The notes under the pieces: model-generated
The model's input: the letters and a program-made list of their open reading frames with translations, nothing else
What the model was told of the DNA's origin: nothing
Databases searched by the model: none
Made by a program: the position numbers and the translations under genes
Assembly: GCA_027579435.1 (NCBI GenBank)
Contig: JANBPK010001485.1
Coordinates: 1-64,000 of the forward strand
DNA from: Candolleomyces eurysporus
Lineage: Eukaryota; Basidiomycota; Agaricomycetes; Agaricales; Psathyrellaceae
DNA: 64,000 nt
Direction of reading: 5' to 3'
In this document: positions 1 through 10,126 of the stretch, one piece after another
Layout: each line of letters starts with the position of its first letter
Position numbering within the stretch: the first letter of the stretch is position 1

Positions 1-2912
1 ACGACACCGGAATGAACAGCAACCGCGTCCCCAGGTTAGGACTGCCCGTGCTATGTCCCCTGTAAGGGCTAGACAGGGAGAGTCAAGCCTCACTCAGCGG
101 CGACGATCAGTAGACGCCCCACCTCAGCCAACACCAGCACCCAAGCCAACAGTCCACAAGCCCTTCTATCGTCCGCGGCCTCTTTGGTGGGTCGCCCTTC
201 TCTATTAGTTTACGAGGCCTGTTATTCATGTTTCATACAGGCTCGTCCCATTTGCGATCGTTGCAGCCCTTGTCGTAAGTGCCTCGTAATTTCATCTTTG
301 TAATTAGTGCGCTGAACAATTATGCAGCGCGGCATGACGCTGGCGCCTCGCGTCGAAGTCTACACCCAGCTTGCATGCTATTCGCTGCATGTACCACATG
401 AACCCCAATTCGACGCCTTGGATCTATCCCTACAGCGCATCGAATGGCACCCTTCGTCCGCCATCTCGCTCTACTCATCCCTTGACCCCCTCGGACCCCA
501 CCTCTTTCCCTCTCCTCTGGTCCAGCGCAATGCTTCTACTCCCGCTTTCGTTGCAACCTTGCCCGATCCACGCACTCTTCCTCCACGCCGTTGTCTCACC
601 GACCCTGCAGTGCAGGCCTCCGCTGCCCGTCTCCAAACTGTCATGACGACCACAATGGGCCTGCTCTCCGCGCTCACTACCTCCTTCTGGAACCGCTTCT
701 CCCAATCTCATGGTCGCACCAAAGTCCTTGCAATCTCAACTTTCGGTTTGTTCTTCACCGATCTCGTCTTTATCCTCACTTCGACTCCGACATTGCCATG
801 GCCGCTATCCCTCATCAGCTACGATGCTGCTTGGGACCGGCACAAGCACCATATTCTTATTGTCGGACCTATTGTGGAAGGACTTTTGGGAGGATGGACG
901 ACCTTGCAAAGTGCCACGAGTGCATATATCAGTGATTGCACGAGTGTCGGAAGTCGTGCCGGGATCTTCTCAAGGTTCACCGGCGTGTTCTATGTTGGGT
1001 TTAGCATCGGACCGATGATTGCTGGATGGATCGTGAGGCATCCCGAGCTATTAAATTTCCCCCCTTCACACAGCTCGAGTGGCGGATTCACCATGAAGAA
1101 GCCCGCGGACATCCAGAGTGTAACAGGGGTGTTTTGGATCGCCATCATTTGCAGCTTCGTCAACTTTTTGTTGGTGCTATTCGTCTTCCCGGAATCGTTG
1201 GACAAAGCGAAACAGCAGCAGGCGAGGGATTTGAAAGGCAAGGGTCGAGCAGAGGAGGACGAATCAGATCCTACTTCCCCTATCTTGCTCTCCGTGGAAG
1301 ATGTGGAAGGTGTTGGAGGTGGAGATGGGTTTGTGGATGTTGAAGAGCTTCGAAAGACGCCGATCTCTCCCTCGTCATCGTACAACGAATTGTCACGTCG
1401 CCCCTCGATCCAGAGCCAACCGGGTTCTTCATCCTCAGCTGTCTTCCCTGTCGAGCAGGAACCCCAGCAGCGAACCATCTTTTCGCATCTCACCCGTCCA
1501 TTCAGCGTTTTCTTCCCCGTGTACATCTACATGCCCACCCGGAATTCGCTTACTCTCAAACGCCGACCCGACTTTTCTATCACCTTCCTTGCGGTCGGCC
1601 TCTTCTTCTGGATGCTAAGCACTGGCGCGTACCAGATCAAGTATCTATACGCCGAGCATACGTATGGATGGGGTGCAGCGGAGCTGAGTTGGTACATCTC
1701 GTGGATGGGATTTGTCAGGGCGGTGGTTCTTTTGGCTGGAATCCCTTGGGTCATCAAGGTTTTCAAGCCCAAGATGACTCCCGAAGCTGAAGGAAGTTCG
1801 GAAGATGACGGAAAGGGAAAGCAGAGGGCCGATGAGGAGGGGCAAGTGAACGACGGAAAGAAGGCAGCGCCGACGCGGCTCCAGTTGGGCAAGACGATCC
1901 GGTTCGACCTCCGACTCGCGCGCGCTTCGCTCCTTGTGGATTTGATATCTAATATCCTTATTGCCGCCACGCCGTCGCCTTCGTACCGCATGAGCCTCAA
2001 GTACTACCTCGCTGGTCGCCATGGAAGTCCTATGAACAATCCTGATACGCACGCGCAGAGCCAGGCGCTGTTCGTCCTCGCCAGTTCGCTGAGCGCTTTG
2101 GGCGGTGGGCTTGTACCCGCTGTGCATAGTCTGGCACTCTGCATTGTCCAGGCGCGGAGCATCGCACCAGATTTCGGGATCAACGATTATGGGCTTCGCG
2201 ATTTGGATGATGTGCATTCGGCGGAGGATGGATATGGAAGTCTGAGAGACGAGTCGAGAGCGTCGAGTATCAGGTCGAGCGTTGGTTCTTCCACGTCGGC
2301 TACGACTCCGTTCGTACCGACACCAGCCCCACCCGTTGATTCGGGAACTCTGTTTGGGGCTTTTGCGCTCCTGCAGGCTCTTGCGCAGATGATCTTGGCC
2401 CCGATGCTCTTTGGTCTTGTCTACTCGTCGACTGTGTCCAACTACCCCAAGACGGTGTTCATCTTGTCCTCGGGGTTGCTGATGGTGAGCATCTTGTTGA
2501 TGCTGGTGGTGAAGAACCCGGTGGGGGAGGTCAGGGTCGAGAGGAGGGATAAGAGGTTTAGGAGGAGGATGGAGAGGGAGAGTATGACAGGATTGAGGGG
2601 GAAGGCGCTCCATTATCAGCACCAGCAACAACTTCTTCAACCCCAGCATGTTGGAGGGAAGAAGCTAGGCGGGGTTGTCAACGCAAAGATCAATGCGAAC
2701 CGTGCCAAGGCGATGATGGTGAAAGAGAGGGAGATCCAGAAGAGGTGGGAGGCGGATATCGAGAGGAGGGGGAGGTCGAGGAGGAATAAAGATTTGAGAG
2801 GAGGAGCTGTGCCTGTGTCGATTGCGTTCTNATGGTGATANGGGGACTGAGAGCGGGGGAAGGGAATGGGGGTTCGGTAGATGAGAGCGCGTTGGTTATG
2901 AGGTCGGCTTAA
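1..2912 (+). CDS. MFS transporter, 5' partial
   Basis: Membrane transporter of the major facilitator superfamily, substrate unknown. Reading is open from the left edge (codons start at position 2), so the true start may lie outside; the first in-window ATG in frame is at 53. Exons are <1-186, 241-274 and 328-2912. The splices join to an N-terminal helix ending in RGMTLAPRVEVYTQLAC, a pattern typical of fungal MFS proteins. Several hydrophobic helices follow, with SHGRTKVL in the loop after TM2, then a long Ser/Glu-rich central loop and a second helix block. The C-tail is long, basic and Gln-rich, with no helix. Two N characters at 2831 and 2841 break the frame near the end. Omitting both leads to a stop at 2910-2912 and matches the paralogous relic at 10.1-11.1 kb. 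The family call is firm; the transported compound is not known. Confidence 0.85.
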
Positions 2913-2934
2913 GGCGNTTTGGCGGAATTTGCGC

Positions 2935-3420
2935 AGTTGTCGGCCTGCCATCTGGAGTTGAGCACAATTCGCTGCCCGTTGGACAACCCCGAGGACCGAT
3001 CCGAGCGGTCAGGTGAACGCCCCTTCGGCATCCAGCCTCTCTCTTCCGACCTGAAGTGCGTCGTTTTTCGTTTTCATTCATTTCTTGTATTATTAGTAGT
3101 AGACATCATCATCCATTACATCCAATCATGCATTTGTCTCCCACCCACATTCATTTCTCATCCGTATATATATCTATTCGCTTTCTCCTTGTACTATTTT
3201 GTATACTAGCTACCCTACGCTCGTTTTTTTTTTTGCTATTGCTGCATAGTGCTTCATCCTCATCCTCATCATTTCTGAAGTTCGCCTAGAGTATCGTAAC
3301 TTAGCTTCGCTTTTGTTTACGCACCATCATCAATTTCACTCTTAATACAGTGCATATATGTTTCGGTAATAATTAGTGCGATCTGGTTTCTGGTTTCGAT
3401 TTAATAACTTGAACGTTGGA
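2935..3420. repeat. MFS 3'-flank sequence, present in several copies
   Basis: Non-coding sequence downstream of the MFS stop. Related copies lie at about 11155-11590 (long, colinear), 5895-6050 and 14220-14350 (short, diverged). The shared core includes a 'tggagttgag' block, a 'ccgagcgg' block and 'ccgacctgaag'. It marks segmental duplications of this region, and no transposon termini were seen at its ends. Confidence 0.65.
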
Positions 3421-3486
3421 CATTAAAGCCTGGGCCTTAAGTGGTCCTGAGGCCTGGGCACTGAGCGCCCTTTTCCATGTCGGGGA

Positions 3487-3520
3487 GGTTGTTTGGATCT
3501 CACACGTGATCCAAACAACC
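3487..3520. repeat. Perfect 13-bp inverted repeat (hairpin)
   Basis: Arms 3487-3499 (GGTTGTTTGGATC) and 3508-3520 are exact reverse complements around an 8-nt loop. The hairpin lies in a stretch (about 3425-3530) that aligns poorly with the paralogous segment near 11.6 kb, so it may be part of a small insertion. Function unknown. Confidence 0.6.
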
Positions 3521-3572
3521 GTCCGGCGCTAGCCCTCTGACCCACCCTCTTTGACTGCACCGCCGCTCCTTT

Positions 3573-4073
3573 TAGGGTTGCGTATATAAGTCGGATTTAT
3601 TTGCAACCATGTAATTTACAGTGTAATTTACATTAATGAGGCCTGAGGCCTGAGGTCTTGTAAATAATGTAAATAATTCACGGTCACATGTAATGTCTCA
3701 GCCTATGCGTCAATGGTGTATGCTGGTGAGGGGGACGGAAGCGAGGTCGATCTCGTGCGCGAGTGACGGAATTCAAGAGCTGCTTGCGGATTCACCACTG
3801 CCCTGCCAGCAGGAGGCCAGATTGGGGCAATCGAAGGCAGAGGTGGAGATGAAGGAGTCTGGCGGCACCTTCGATCTTGGGTCCTGAGCGTAGTGGAGGA
3901 ACATCGGTCGGTATTCGAGGGAGCTGCGAGCAAATCTGCACAGGGCCATGTGTCACGTGCCCGTGCTAACCCGAGTAAATTAATGTAAATTACAATTATT
4001 TACCGCGCCGGAAATTTTGGCCTGTTAAATTACACATTAATTTACACCCCGGGGACTTATATACGCAACCCTA
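3573..4073. mobile_element. hAT-like MITE, 501 bp, perfect 20-bp TIRs
   Basis: The terminal inverted repeats at 3573-3592 and 4054-4073 are exact reverse complements (TAGGGTTGCGTATATAAGTC). An identical 8-bp target site duplication, GCTCCTTT, flanks the element at 3565-3572 and 4074-4081. An 8-bp TSD and TIRs starting TAGGG are hallmarks of the hAT superfamily. The subterminal regions are also partly inverted and AT-rich, with repeated 'taatttaca' motifs. No transposase is encoded, so it must have moved in trans. The paralogous segment at 11691-11698 carries a single GCTCCTTT with no insertion, which gives an empty site. Intact TIRs and TSD suggest a fairly recent insertion, after the segmental duplication. 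Confidence 0.9.
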
Positions 4074-4081
4074 GCTCCTTT

Positions 4082-4640
4082 GCACCCATGGAGTTCTACT
4101 TCAAGCTAATTATGTCTCTGCATTGCTAGTAGTTACTACTATCGAGGTCGCTAAGCTATCAAAGCCAGCTCATTATCACTTTTACCAGCGGCACCTGTCA
4201 TCCGTCACCAGCGTCTTTCACTGGCAGACAACATGCTGGAGGCCTTGCTTTCGCTTACCACTGTCCCTCAACCCTGGTACCTTGCCCCAAGTGTCTTATC
4301 CCTGATTATATCATGTTCCTCGTTCTGAGCGCCTCCTTGTGGCTCGCATGAACCCGAGGCACGCGGATGAAACCAATCCTGAAGGGGATTAATTCGCTGA
4401 AGAAAACCTTCTTTCTATTTGGTCAATTCACCTGCTCCACGACGCGTCCCCCTGGGTAGCTACAATTGGCAAGATTGTAAATGTTTCACGCCGTCCCGTT
4501 GAACTGGTTCTGACTGTAGGCAGGTGCTAGACCGATGCCATGCGATGCTGATGAGGACGCCGCTTGACCTTCATCCCGAGAATCGAGGAATCACATTCAT
4601 TATGATTGAAATCGAGGAGGTTCATCACTATCGAAGTACC
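4082..4640. repeat. Non-coding duplicated segment next to the MITE
   Basis: No gene was recognised. About 4082-4300 is colinear with 11699-11900, sharing 'ggagttctacttcaagct' and a later 'catgctgga' block, and so extends the MFS-side duplication across the MITE. Sequence to about 4640 is more diverged. Confidence 0.5.
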
Positions 4641-4759
4641 CCCACCTACTAGAAAATACCATCATGCGCTCGTTTGATTTTGTCTGGCCGCCGTACCACT
4701 GGATACTCTCCATGAACCACTTCCGAGCCTCTCCCCGTCTACTAGCTATGCAATGCCCC

Positions 4760-5420
4760 TCTTGGGCCCAACCTCAATTTCTATCAGCTCACTTGAGCGG
4801 CTGCACGCATCGATTTGGCAAACCAGTCGCTAATAAATTTCTATTAAGCCTCAAGTTGATAACATTTTGGTCCCGTTCCCGGAAGCGCCCCACAACAAGC
4901 ACTTCTCGATCGTGCTTATACTCCTCTTGGAAGTCTCAGATGCCGACGATTAAATCCTCGCACACCATATTAAGCGTGCCCGGTCTGTCGACCCTGCAGG
5001 CTGTCTTCATTTGTTGTTTCTTCCGATTGAAAGGCGTTGGTCCGAGCCTTTAATCTTGTCTGCGTTGGTGGCAATACTCAGCATGTTTTCTTCCACTTGG
5101 GCCCTGTTTCTTGCGGTTTTTGCCCATTTTGTGTGCGAAGAAAAGAGATTTTAGAAGACACGCCGTAGCCTCTAGTAGACTTCCAACATACTAAACACGC
5201 CTCTAACATCCTTACAATTCTAGCTAACCAAATCAACAGGCTCCATTGCTGGGAAAGATATCGATGGATCCTAAGAAGGGCCTGCAAAATGATGAGAGCC
5301 CCGAGTTATTCAGGAAACCAATTAGATGCAAAGGTGAAATGGGACCCTCTTCTTCTCCGCCGCGATCCGGATATGTGGGCCATTCACGAGACTTGGATTG
5401 GGAATCAAATGTGCAGATAC
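4760..5420 (+). pseudogene. Relic of subtype-2 membrane protein gene (3' part)
   Basis: Decayed 3' half of the two-TM membrane protein family. It aligns with exon 3 of the intact genes at 12.4-14.0 and 17.1-18.8 kb from the 'LNF..L.RAAA.IDL..PA.NNFLL' region onward. Recognisable stretches are PGLSTLQAVFIC and the following FRLKGVG, then a frame-shifted last helix. A relic of the final exon follows at about 5222-5400. Stops and frameshifts break the reading frame, and no 5' exons were found upstream. The exon-4 relic resembles the subtype-2 tail (DPKKGLQNDES), so this was a subtype-2 copy. Homology runs on into the OPT relic downstream, as it does behind the intact subtype-2 gene at 17.1 kb. 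Confidence 0.75.
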
Positions 5421-5464
5421 GTGATCCCAATGCATAGGCAAAAATGGAGTAAAATACAAACACT

Positions 5465-5830
5465 TCAGTTAAGGACACGACGTGTCCACAGCCCTAATTT
5501 AATACTCCAACCCTGAAGGTTAACAGCGGATAACCTAGTACTCACGCACGAGGCGGACATCTTTTCCTCTACCTTCACCCTGTTTTGCATAGCGGGTCCG
5601 ATCGACAGGCTCTATAACGCCACCGACCCAAGGCGCGATAGAAATGATGGCGTGTTGAGGAGCCCGATGACGAGGGCGACACAGGATGGATTCCATTAGG
5701 CATAGCTAAGCTAGCGTCAAAAAGCGTAGATAGATCTTGATTCCTGAGCACCAAAGACAATGCTGAACCTCCAGGAAGAGGACCCTGTTCTCTGTTACTT
5801 GACCGCCACCTAAGATCAATTCGCAGATGA
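5465..5830 (-). pseudogene. Relic of OPT transporter 3' end
   Basis: This aligns, with many substitutions, to the last exon of the intact OPT gene (18856-19259): shared blocks include 'ttgttttgcatagcg', 'gatggattccatt' and the splice-site region 'gaccgccacct'. The reading frame is destroyed. It lies directly behind a subtype-2 relic in the same convergent arrangement as the intact pair, so it marks an older copy of that unit. Confidence 0.75.
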
Positions 5831-5894
5831 AGAAAGCCGTCATGACTCGCCAGCTGAAGTCAAGCACAAATTTGCCCACCATCGGTAATCCAGA

Positions 5895-6050
5895 GGGTCT
5901 GACTCGACCCGAGCGGTTGGCAGAAGAACGCGCCTCCTGCAAACTTTAACTTCCCCCTGTCGCGACATGCCTTATTTTCGTGATTTCTATTCTTTGCTTC
6001 GTTTCTTGTATTACTAACAGGCGTCGTCGTTATTTCTTCCTCAGTCAGAC
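5895..6050. repeat. Short diverged copy of MFS 3'-flank sequence
   Basis: Weak but colinear similarity to 2995-3120, including the 'cccgagcgg', 'gcctcctgc', 'tgcttcgtttcttgtatta' and 'gcgtcgtcgtt' blocks. It follows an OPT relic, as does the copy at 14220-14350. Confidence 0.45.
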
Positions 6051-6464
6051 CGCCAACATTAGCCATTGTGCAAATTTCCGACCAATGCCAGCATCGTACG
6101 AAGCGCCCGCAGTAGAGATCAAGATTTCGTGTGATCACAAAATTCTGCAGAACCCTAGGAAAACGGGTTTCTCTCTACACGGCACATTTCCTTCAGTGAC
6201 TTGAACCATTACATAGTGACGTGTGAAAAATTGAGTTCATAAATACTGAAACATGTAAATTTCTGCAACACTCTAATAGTGGTATAGCCAAATTACGAAC
6301 GCGCGCTAATCATTCGCCTCATTGGACTATTCTCGACAAACCAAAGCCCTGGATCGTTGGTTTGCGGAACTTGGACATGCCTGGAGGCAACCTAAAGGCA
6401 AATTCGAGGACTCTCTGGAAATTAGCCATCATTTCGCAGAAACCCACATGTTCTTTCGCGAAGA

Positions 6465-6470
6465 TATAAA
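6465..6470 (+). promoter_or_regulatory. TATA box of subtype-1 gene A
   Basis: TATAAA lies 50 nt upstream of the ATG at 6520. The other subtype-1 gene has TTAAAA at 15047-15052 in the same relative place. Confidence 0.5.
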
Positions 6471-6519
6471 GGCCTGAGCTCTGGTCGTACTCCGATCTCA
6501 CTCACTGCTCTCCCCCGAA

Positions 6520-9500
6520 ATGCGATTGCTAAGATACCTGCCTCCTCTCGAATACCCTATCACACGCCAATTCGAGTCTGTCTCGTGGGCAGCTTTCGCA
6601 TACGTCTGCGGACTATTGGGGGGTATCCTACTCTGTGTTATCAACAGTCAGTCAGAGATCTTGGGCTTACCTGCGGCAGCTGCTTGCTAACAACTGGTGA
6701 TTTGGTCGAACAGTTCCTTTGGTTGGCTACGACCCAATCACTGCCTTCCGCGGGGACTTCAATGTCACTCAACGATTCTGGTTCGACCGTTTAATCCCAA
6801 TCATGGCCCAAAAACCTGGCACTCGTTGCGACGACCATGTATTCAACGTCGGCGAGTCCCTTGTTACCAACGTCTCCCTCTTTGAATGGAAAGTCAAAGG
6901 AGTGTATAGGCCAAATGCAGGAGGATCGGGGTTCTCGTACAGAGGAGAGACCCTCGACAACTGCGACATCCATCAGGTAGCCCTGAACGGTGATCTCAGA
7001 ACATGGACGCTGGACGGGAGTATGTGGTTGTACTGCAATAGCTCATCTGAGTCGAGCAAAGGCCATAGTCAGCCACTGGAGCTGGCAGGCGTCGCAAGCT
7101 TCGGAGTGTCCGCACTTCCAGCCAGGCGGACGAATTTTCAGCGTATGGTCAGATCCCCTGCACAGGATAAACTTGCTCTTACGATCGAGAGACTGTGAGT
7201 CCCGTTTGCGTCCTTGTTCCGAGGCATTTTGACTCGGGTACATTGTACCTGGGTCAGAGGCGCCAAGCCGGTGCACTGCCGGTCGCATCACTTCGGCCGG
7301 GTTTTCCCGCTTTTCCTGTTTCTTTGCATCGGCCCGAGTTTCCGTTCTGCAGACGGTCGCTGTCGCACACCCACTTCACCGGTTCACCTGTTCCTCTGTA
7401 TTCAGAGCATGCCCTCGGCCTTTAATACAGCGTTCAACATGAGCATCAGTTAGTACTATATGTAAATATCAATGCCNAAAAAAAAGGAATGTGGAACTGT
7501 AGGTCGGTCAAGTCCTAAGTCACCCTCTACTCGAGTTTCACAGTGCGGCGGTCGCCATGCAGCGATGCCTGCCAAAGTAACCCCCCGGCATACCTTTCAT
7601 TGCAGGAGTGTACGTGCACATACCATCAACTGAGCGCATTTTTGAAGCCCTGACGTTTGCCGTTTCTGCTGTTTTCTCTCTCTTTCAGGAGCGTAGCCTC
7701 CACGTTCGTTCGAGGGACGTTGTTGACAGAGGCAGGTGCCCAGGTGTGTGTGTCAAATTTTCTATCGGTCTCCCGTTTACAGAGACGTATTACTATCAGG
7801 CGGCGTCTGTCACAGTCACTCAAGCCTTGTCCACTGTCATGCCCATGCTACTCGCTTCCACCAATACCGCCCAGACGAACACCATTTCCTCAAGCACTGT
7901 TTACTGCTACTACCCGAATTTGTGCTACAGTGCGGTTGGACTTCAATCAAACCTCGCACGGTACGTATTGCCGGTTCGGGACGATGCTCCTTTCAAGATC
8001 AGGAACGACAACCAGGGATGGGACGCTCGGTGTGGAGCGACATGCCCTTCACAATACAGAAAGACACAAAGCGATGTGGGAGTTGCATCGTTTAGGTGGA
8101 ATCCTGTTGTGACCGTCCCCGATTCTCGTCATTTGGCAACTGATTACTTGGTCGCAGAGACTCTCTGCAAGTGGCACTTGTCAAAAGCATGCCGGAACAA
8201 AAATTGTGCTCATTACAATCCGGATCCACGTCGTAGTAGGATGTGTTAATTAAATATTCATGATATAAGATGAAGAATTTTAATTTATTTACAACGCGCT
8301 CACCGGTTCAAGGGAGCCAATGAGAGGCAAAATGCCTCGGACAACCTGCCGCGCACAGCGACGGCCCACTTCCAATGTAAATGTGACTTTACTAACAACC
8401 GCCGTCGAAATCGGACAAAGACTTGCTTTGGCAGCTTCTGATTGGAGCACCAGATTCCATGAAGCCTACACCCGAGCACCCAATAATACGGGTGTCGTCG
8501 CTTACTCACTTCTTGCACGGTACCCCTTCTGTCCTGCATCCTTGGGCACCACGGATCCCTGTGCTACCAAACCTCCCACAAGTAACATCACTGTCTCTGC
8601 TGCCATCCTGGTAGATCAGACCTGTGGGAAGTGGCCGTTGCTTTGCACGGCAGTGGTCCGAGGCATTTTGCCTCCCCACTTATTGTGTGCTCAGACAGGG
8701 AAGCAAGAGGACCATGAGGAGACAGGCCAAGGTGAGCCCAAGAAAGGGAAGCGGGAAACGCCGACGGAAAACAGCGGTGCCGATGTTGGTTCCTGCACAT
8801 GCCGCGCGTCCATCTTGGCGCCTGGAAACTGCGTGTATGAACCCGAGTCAAAATGCCTCGGAACTATTCACCCTCCCGCAGCCCTCTCCTCCCATAGTCA
8901 TCATCGCATTAGCGATCCCACCATGGTATTCAACATGACGGATATTGCTCCTGTAATCAATTTCCTTCAGCTTGCTCGGGCGGCGGCACACATAGACCTG
9001 GGAAACCCAGCCCCAAACAATTTCCTGTTGAACCCTCAGTTTACGGATAATGTTCTGGCTTCAAGATTTCCAGAAAATCCCGTGACAAACGCATCCCAGT
9101 CGCGTCTTTATTCGGCATGGAAATCCCAAATTCACCCAACAAATGGTGAATCGTATCCACCGTTCATTGTAATAGGCCCCTCCACTTTGCAGGCCGTCTT
9201 CGTATGCCATCTATTCAAGTTGAAGAGCTTTGGGTCGCTGGTTGTCTCGGTCTTGGTGGCCACGCTGAGCATGTGGTCTACAGCGTGGGGTTTGGCAATG
9301 NTTTTTTGCTGCGTGCTATGTGAGGAAAAAAAAATGGAGATATTGGTGCGTCACCATTTCAACGAGACCCGATCTCGCCTTGGCTGAAATACTGATTCCT
9401 GTGGCGCAACTCTAGCGAACCAGTGTGAAGGTCACATGCAGGTTCAGGCGAACCCGATGGTTGGCGGCTCATCGGCAGGTTCTGGGTTACCCGCGGGCAC

Positions 9501-9546
9501 GGAACCTCTTCTAGGATACAGTTCCTCCAGCGCTCAGCAGTTGTAA
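6520..9546 (+). CDS. Two-TM membrane protein family, subtype 1, copy A (interrupted by two insertions)
   Basis: Function unknown. Exons are 6520-6646, 6714-7194, 8421-9345 and 9416-9546. A short N-terminus with LEYPITR is followed by a TM helix, an extracytoplasmic domain with six conserved cysteines and N-glycosylation sequons, a second TM helix near the C-terminus and a basic tail. Intron 2 is 1226 nt rather than about 55 nt because it contains an inserted element. Exon 3 carries a second related insertion (about 81 codons) that stays open and in frame. An N at 9301 and a poly-A run at 9326-9334 shift the frame just after the last helix. Omitting the N and one A would continue into the exon-4 frame seen in copy C; otherwise the protein ends a few residues later. 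It may be functional or newly decaying. It is closest to copy C (15.1 kb). Confidence 0.65.
7217..8377 (-). mobile_element. Insertion in intron 2 of copy A
   Basis: About 1.16 kb, absent from the 55-58 nt intron 2 of copies B, C and D. The left end starts TTCCGAGGCATTTTGACTC and the right end holds the inverse, GAGGCAAAATGCCTCGGA at 8333-8350, followed by about 27 nt of subterminal sequence. Both ends match the insertion in exon 3 (8622-8869) but in the opposite orientation, so they belong to one family. I see no transposase and no clear target duplication, so the superfamily is uncertain. An open frame at 7608-8249 inside it has no recognisable domain. Confidence 0.65.
8622..8869 (+). mobile_element. 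Insertion in exon 3 of copy A, open reading frame kept
   Basis: About 245 bp, absent from the corresponding place in copy C, where ILADN runs straight into TIQPP. The termini match those of the intron-2 element in reverse: GTCCGAGGCATTTTGCCTC-like near the left end and GAGTCAAAATGCCTCGGAA at the right. It adds about 81 Cys- and Lys-rich codons without a stop. A possible intron, 8624-8881 (GTGGGA...CCCGCAG, 258 nt, phase 1), would remove nearly all of it and also keep the frame. Confidence 0.7.
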
Positions 9547-9709
9547 ACGACTCGGACTGCACAATATGTAATCTATCTAGGTTCTAGGGTGTGGGGAATC
9601 TATTTAATCTCAGCCAACCTCAGTTGATTGCCGTCACGATTTTGTCGCTCCTGACCGTCCACCAGACTCTCTCCTGCCTCCTCCCGCCTACTGATCGCCA
9701 CAGCATATA

Positions 9710-10030
9710 TTTGACCGCTCATATCTGATTACGAACTCCTTAACAGGCTGTGGTGGATAATGTCACAATGGCACCACGCCAGAGGTCTGCCTGCTGTCGA
9801 CTCACAGAACACAACGGTGTGATATCATGGGGTTACATTCTCGGGGTTCTGAAAGTTGTCATTCTCGCCATCGCCAAGGTGTCAGCCAGTGTCGCTTCAG
9901 TCAGTATGCAGTGCGCTGACTGGTATCGTGCGCAGCTGCCTCGTTGGGGTACGAACCGACGACCGTATTCAAAGCCAACTTCAGTGCTACTCAACCCTTC
10001 TGACTTGACAACTTTGTGCCATTCACCACG
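9710..10030 (+). pseudogene. Relic of subtype-2 gene, 5' part
   Basis: Decayed promoter-proximal region, exon 1 and start of exon 2 of a subtype-2 family gene. The 5' flank (about 9710-9805) matches the flank of gene D (about 16930-17020), sharing 'aacaggctgtggtg'. The first helix (ILGVLKVVILAIAKV) and the exon-2 start (LVGYEPTTVFKANFSATQ) are recognisable, but the frame is lost. Similarity stops abruptly at a palindrome (10028-10062), where the duplicated MFS tail begins shortly after. Confidence 0.7.
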
Positions 10031-10077
10031 CCCGTACTCACATTAAATGTGAGTACGGGCGTCAAATGTGACATTTG
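10028..10077. repeat. Two adjacent palindromes at a duplication breakpoint
   Basis: Arms 10028-10043 and 10047-10062 (ACGCCCGTACTCACAT and its exact complement) surround a 3-nt loop. Immediately after, 10063-10077 (CAAATGTGACATTTG) forms a second palindrome with a 1-nt centre. They sit between the truncated family relic and the duplicated MFS tail that starts about 50 nt further on. Confidence 0.75.
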
Positions 10078-10126
10078 GCTGTTTGTTATGGTTTGTCTCT
10101 ATTTCTCTTCTAACCCTTTATCTCGA

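Noticed and set aside
7608..8249. Open frame of 213 codons inside the intron-2 insertion, as a possible transposase
   Set aside because: No catalytic motif or domain pattern; composition looks random. More likely a chance frame in a non-autonomous element.
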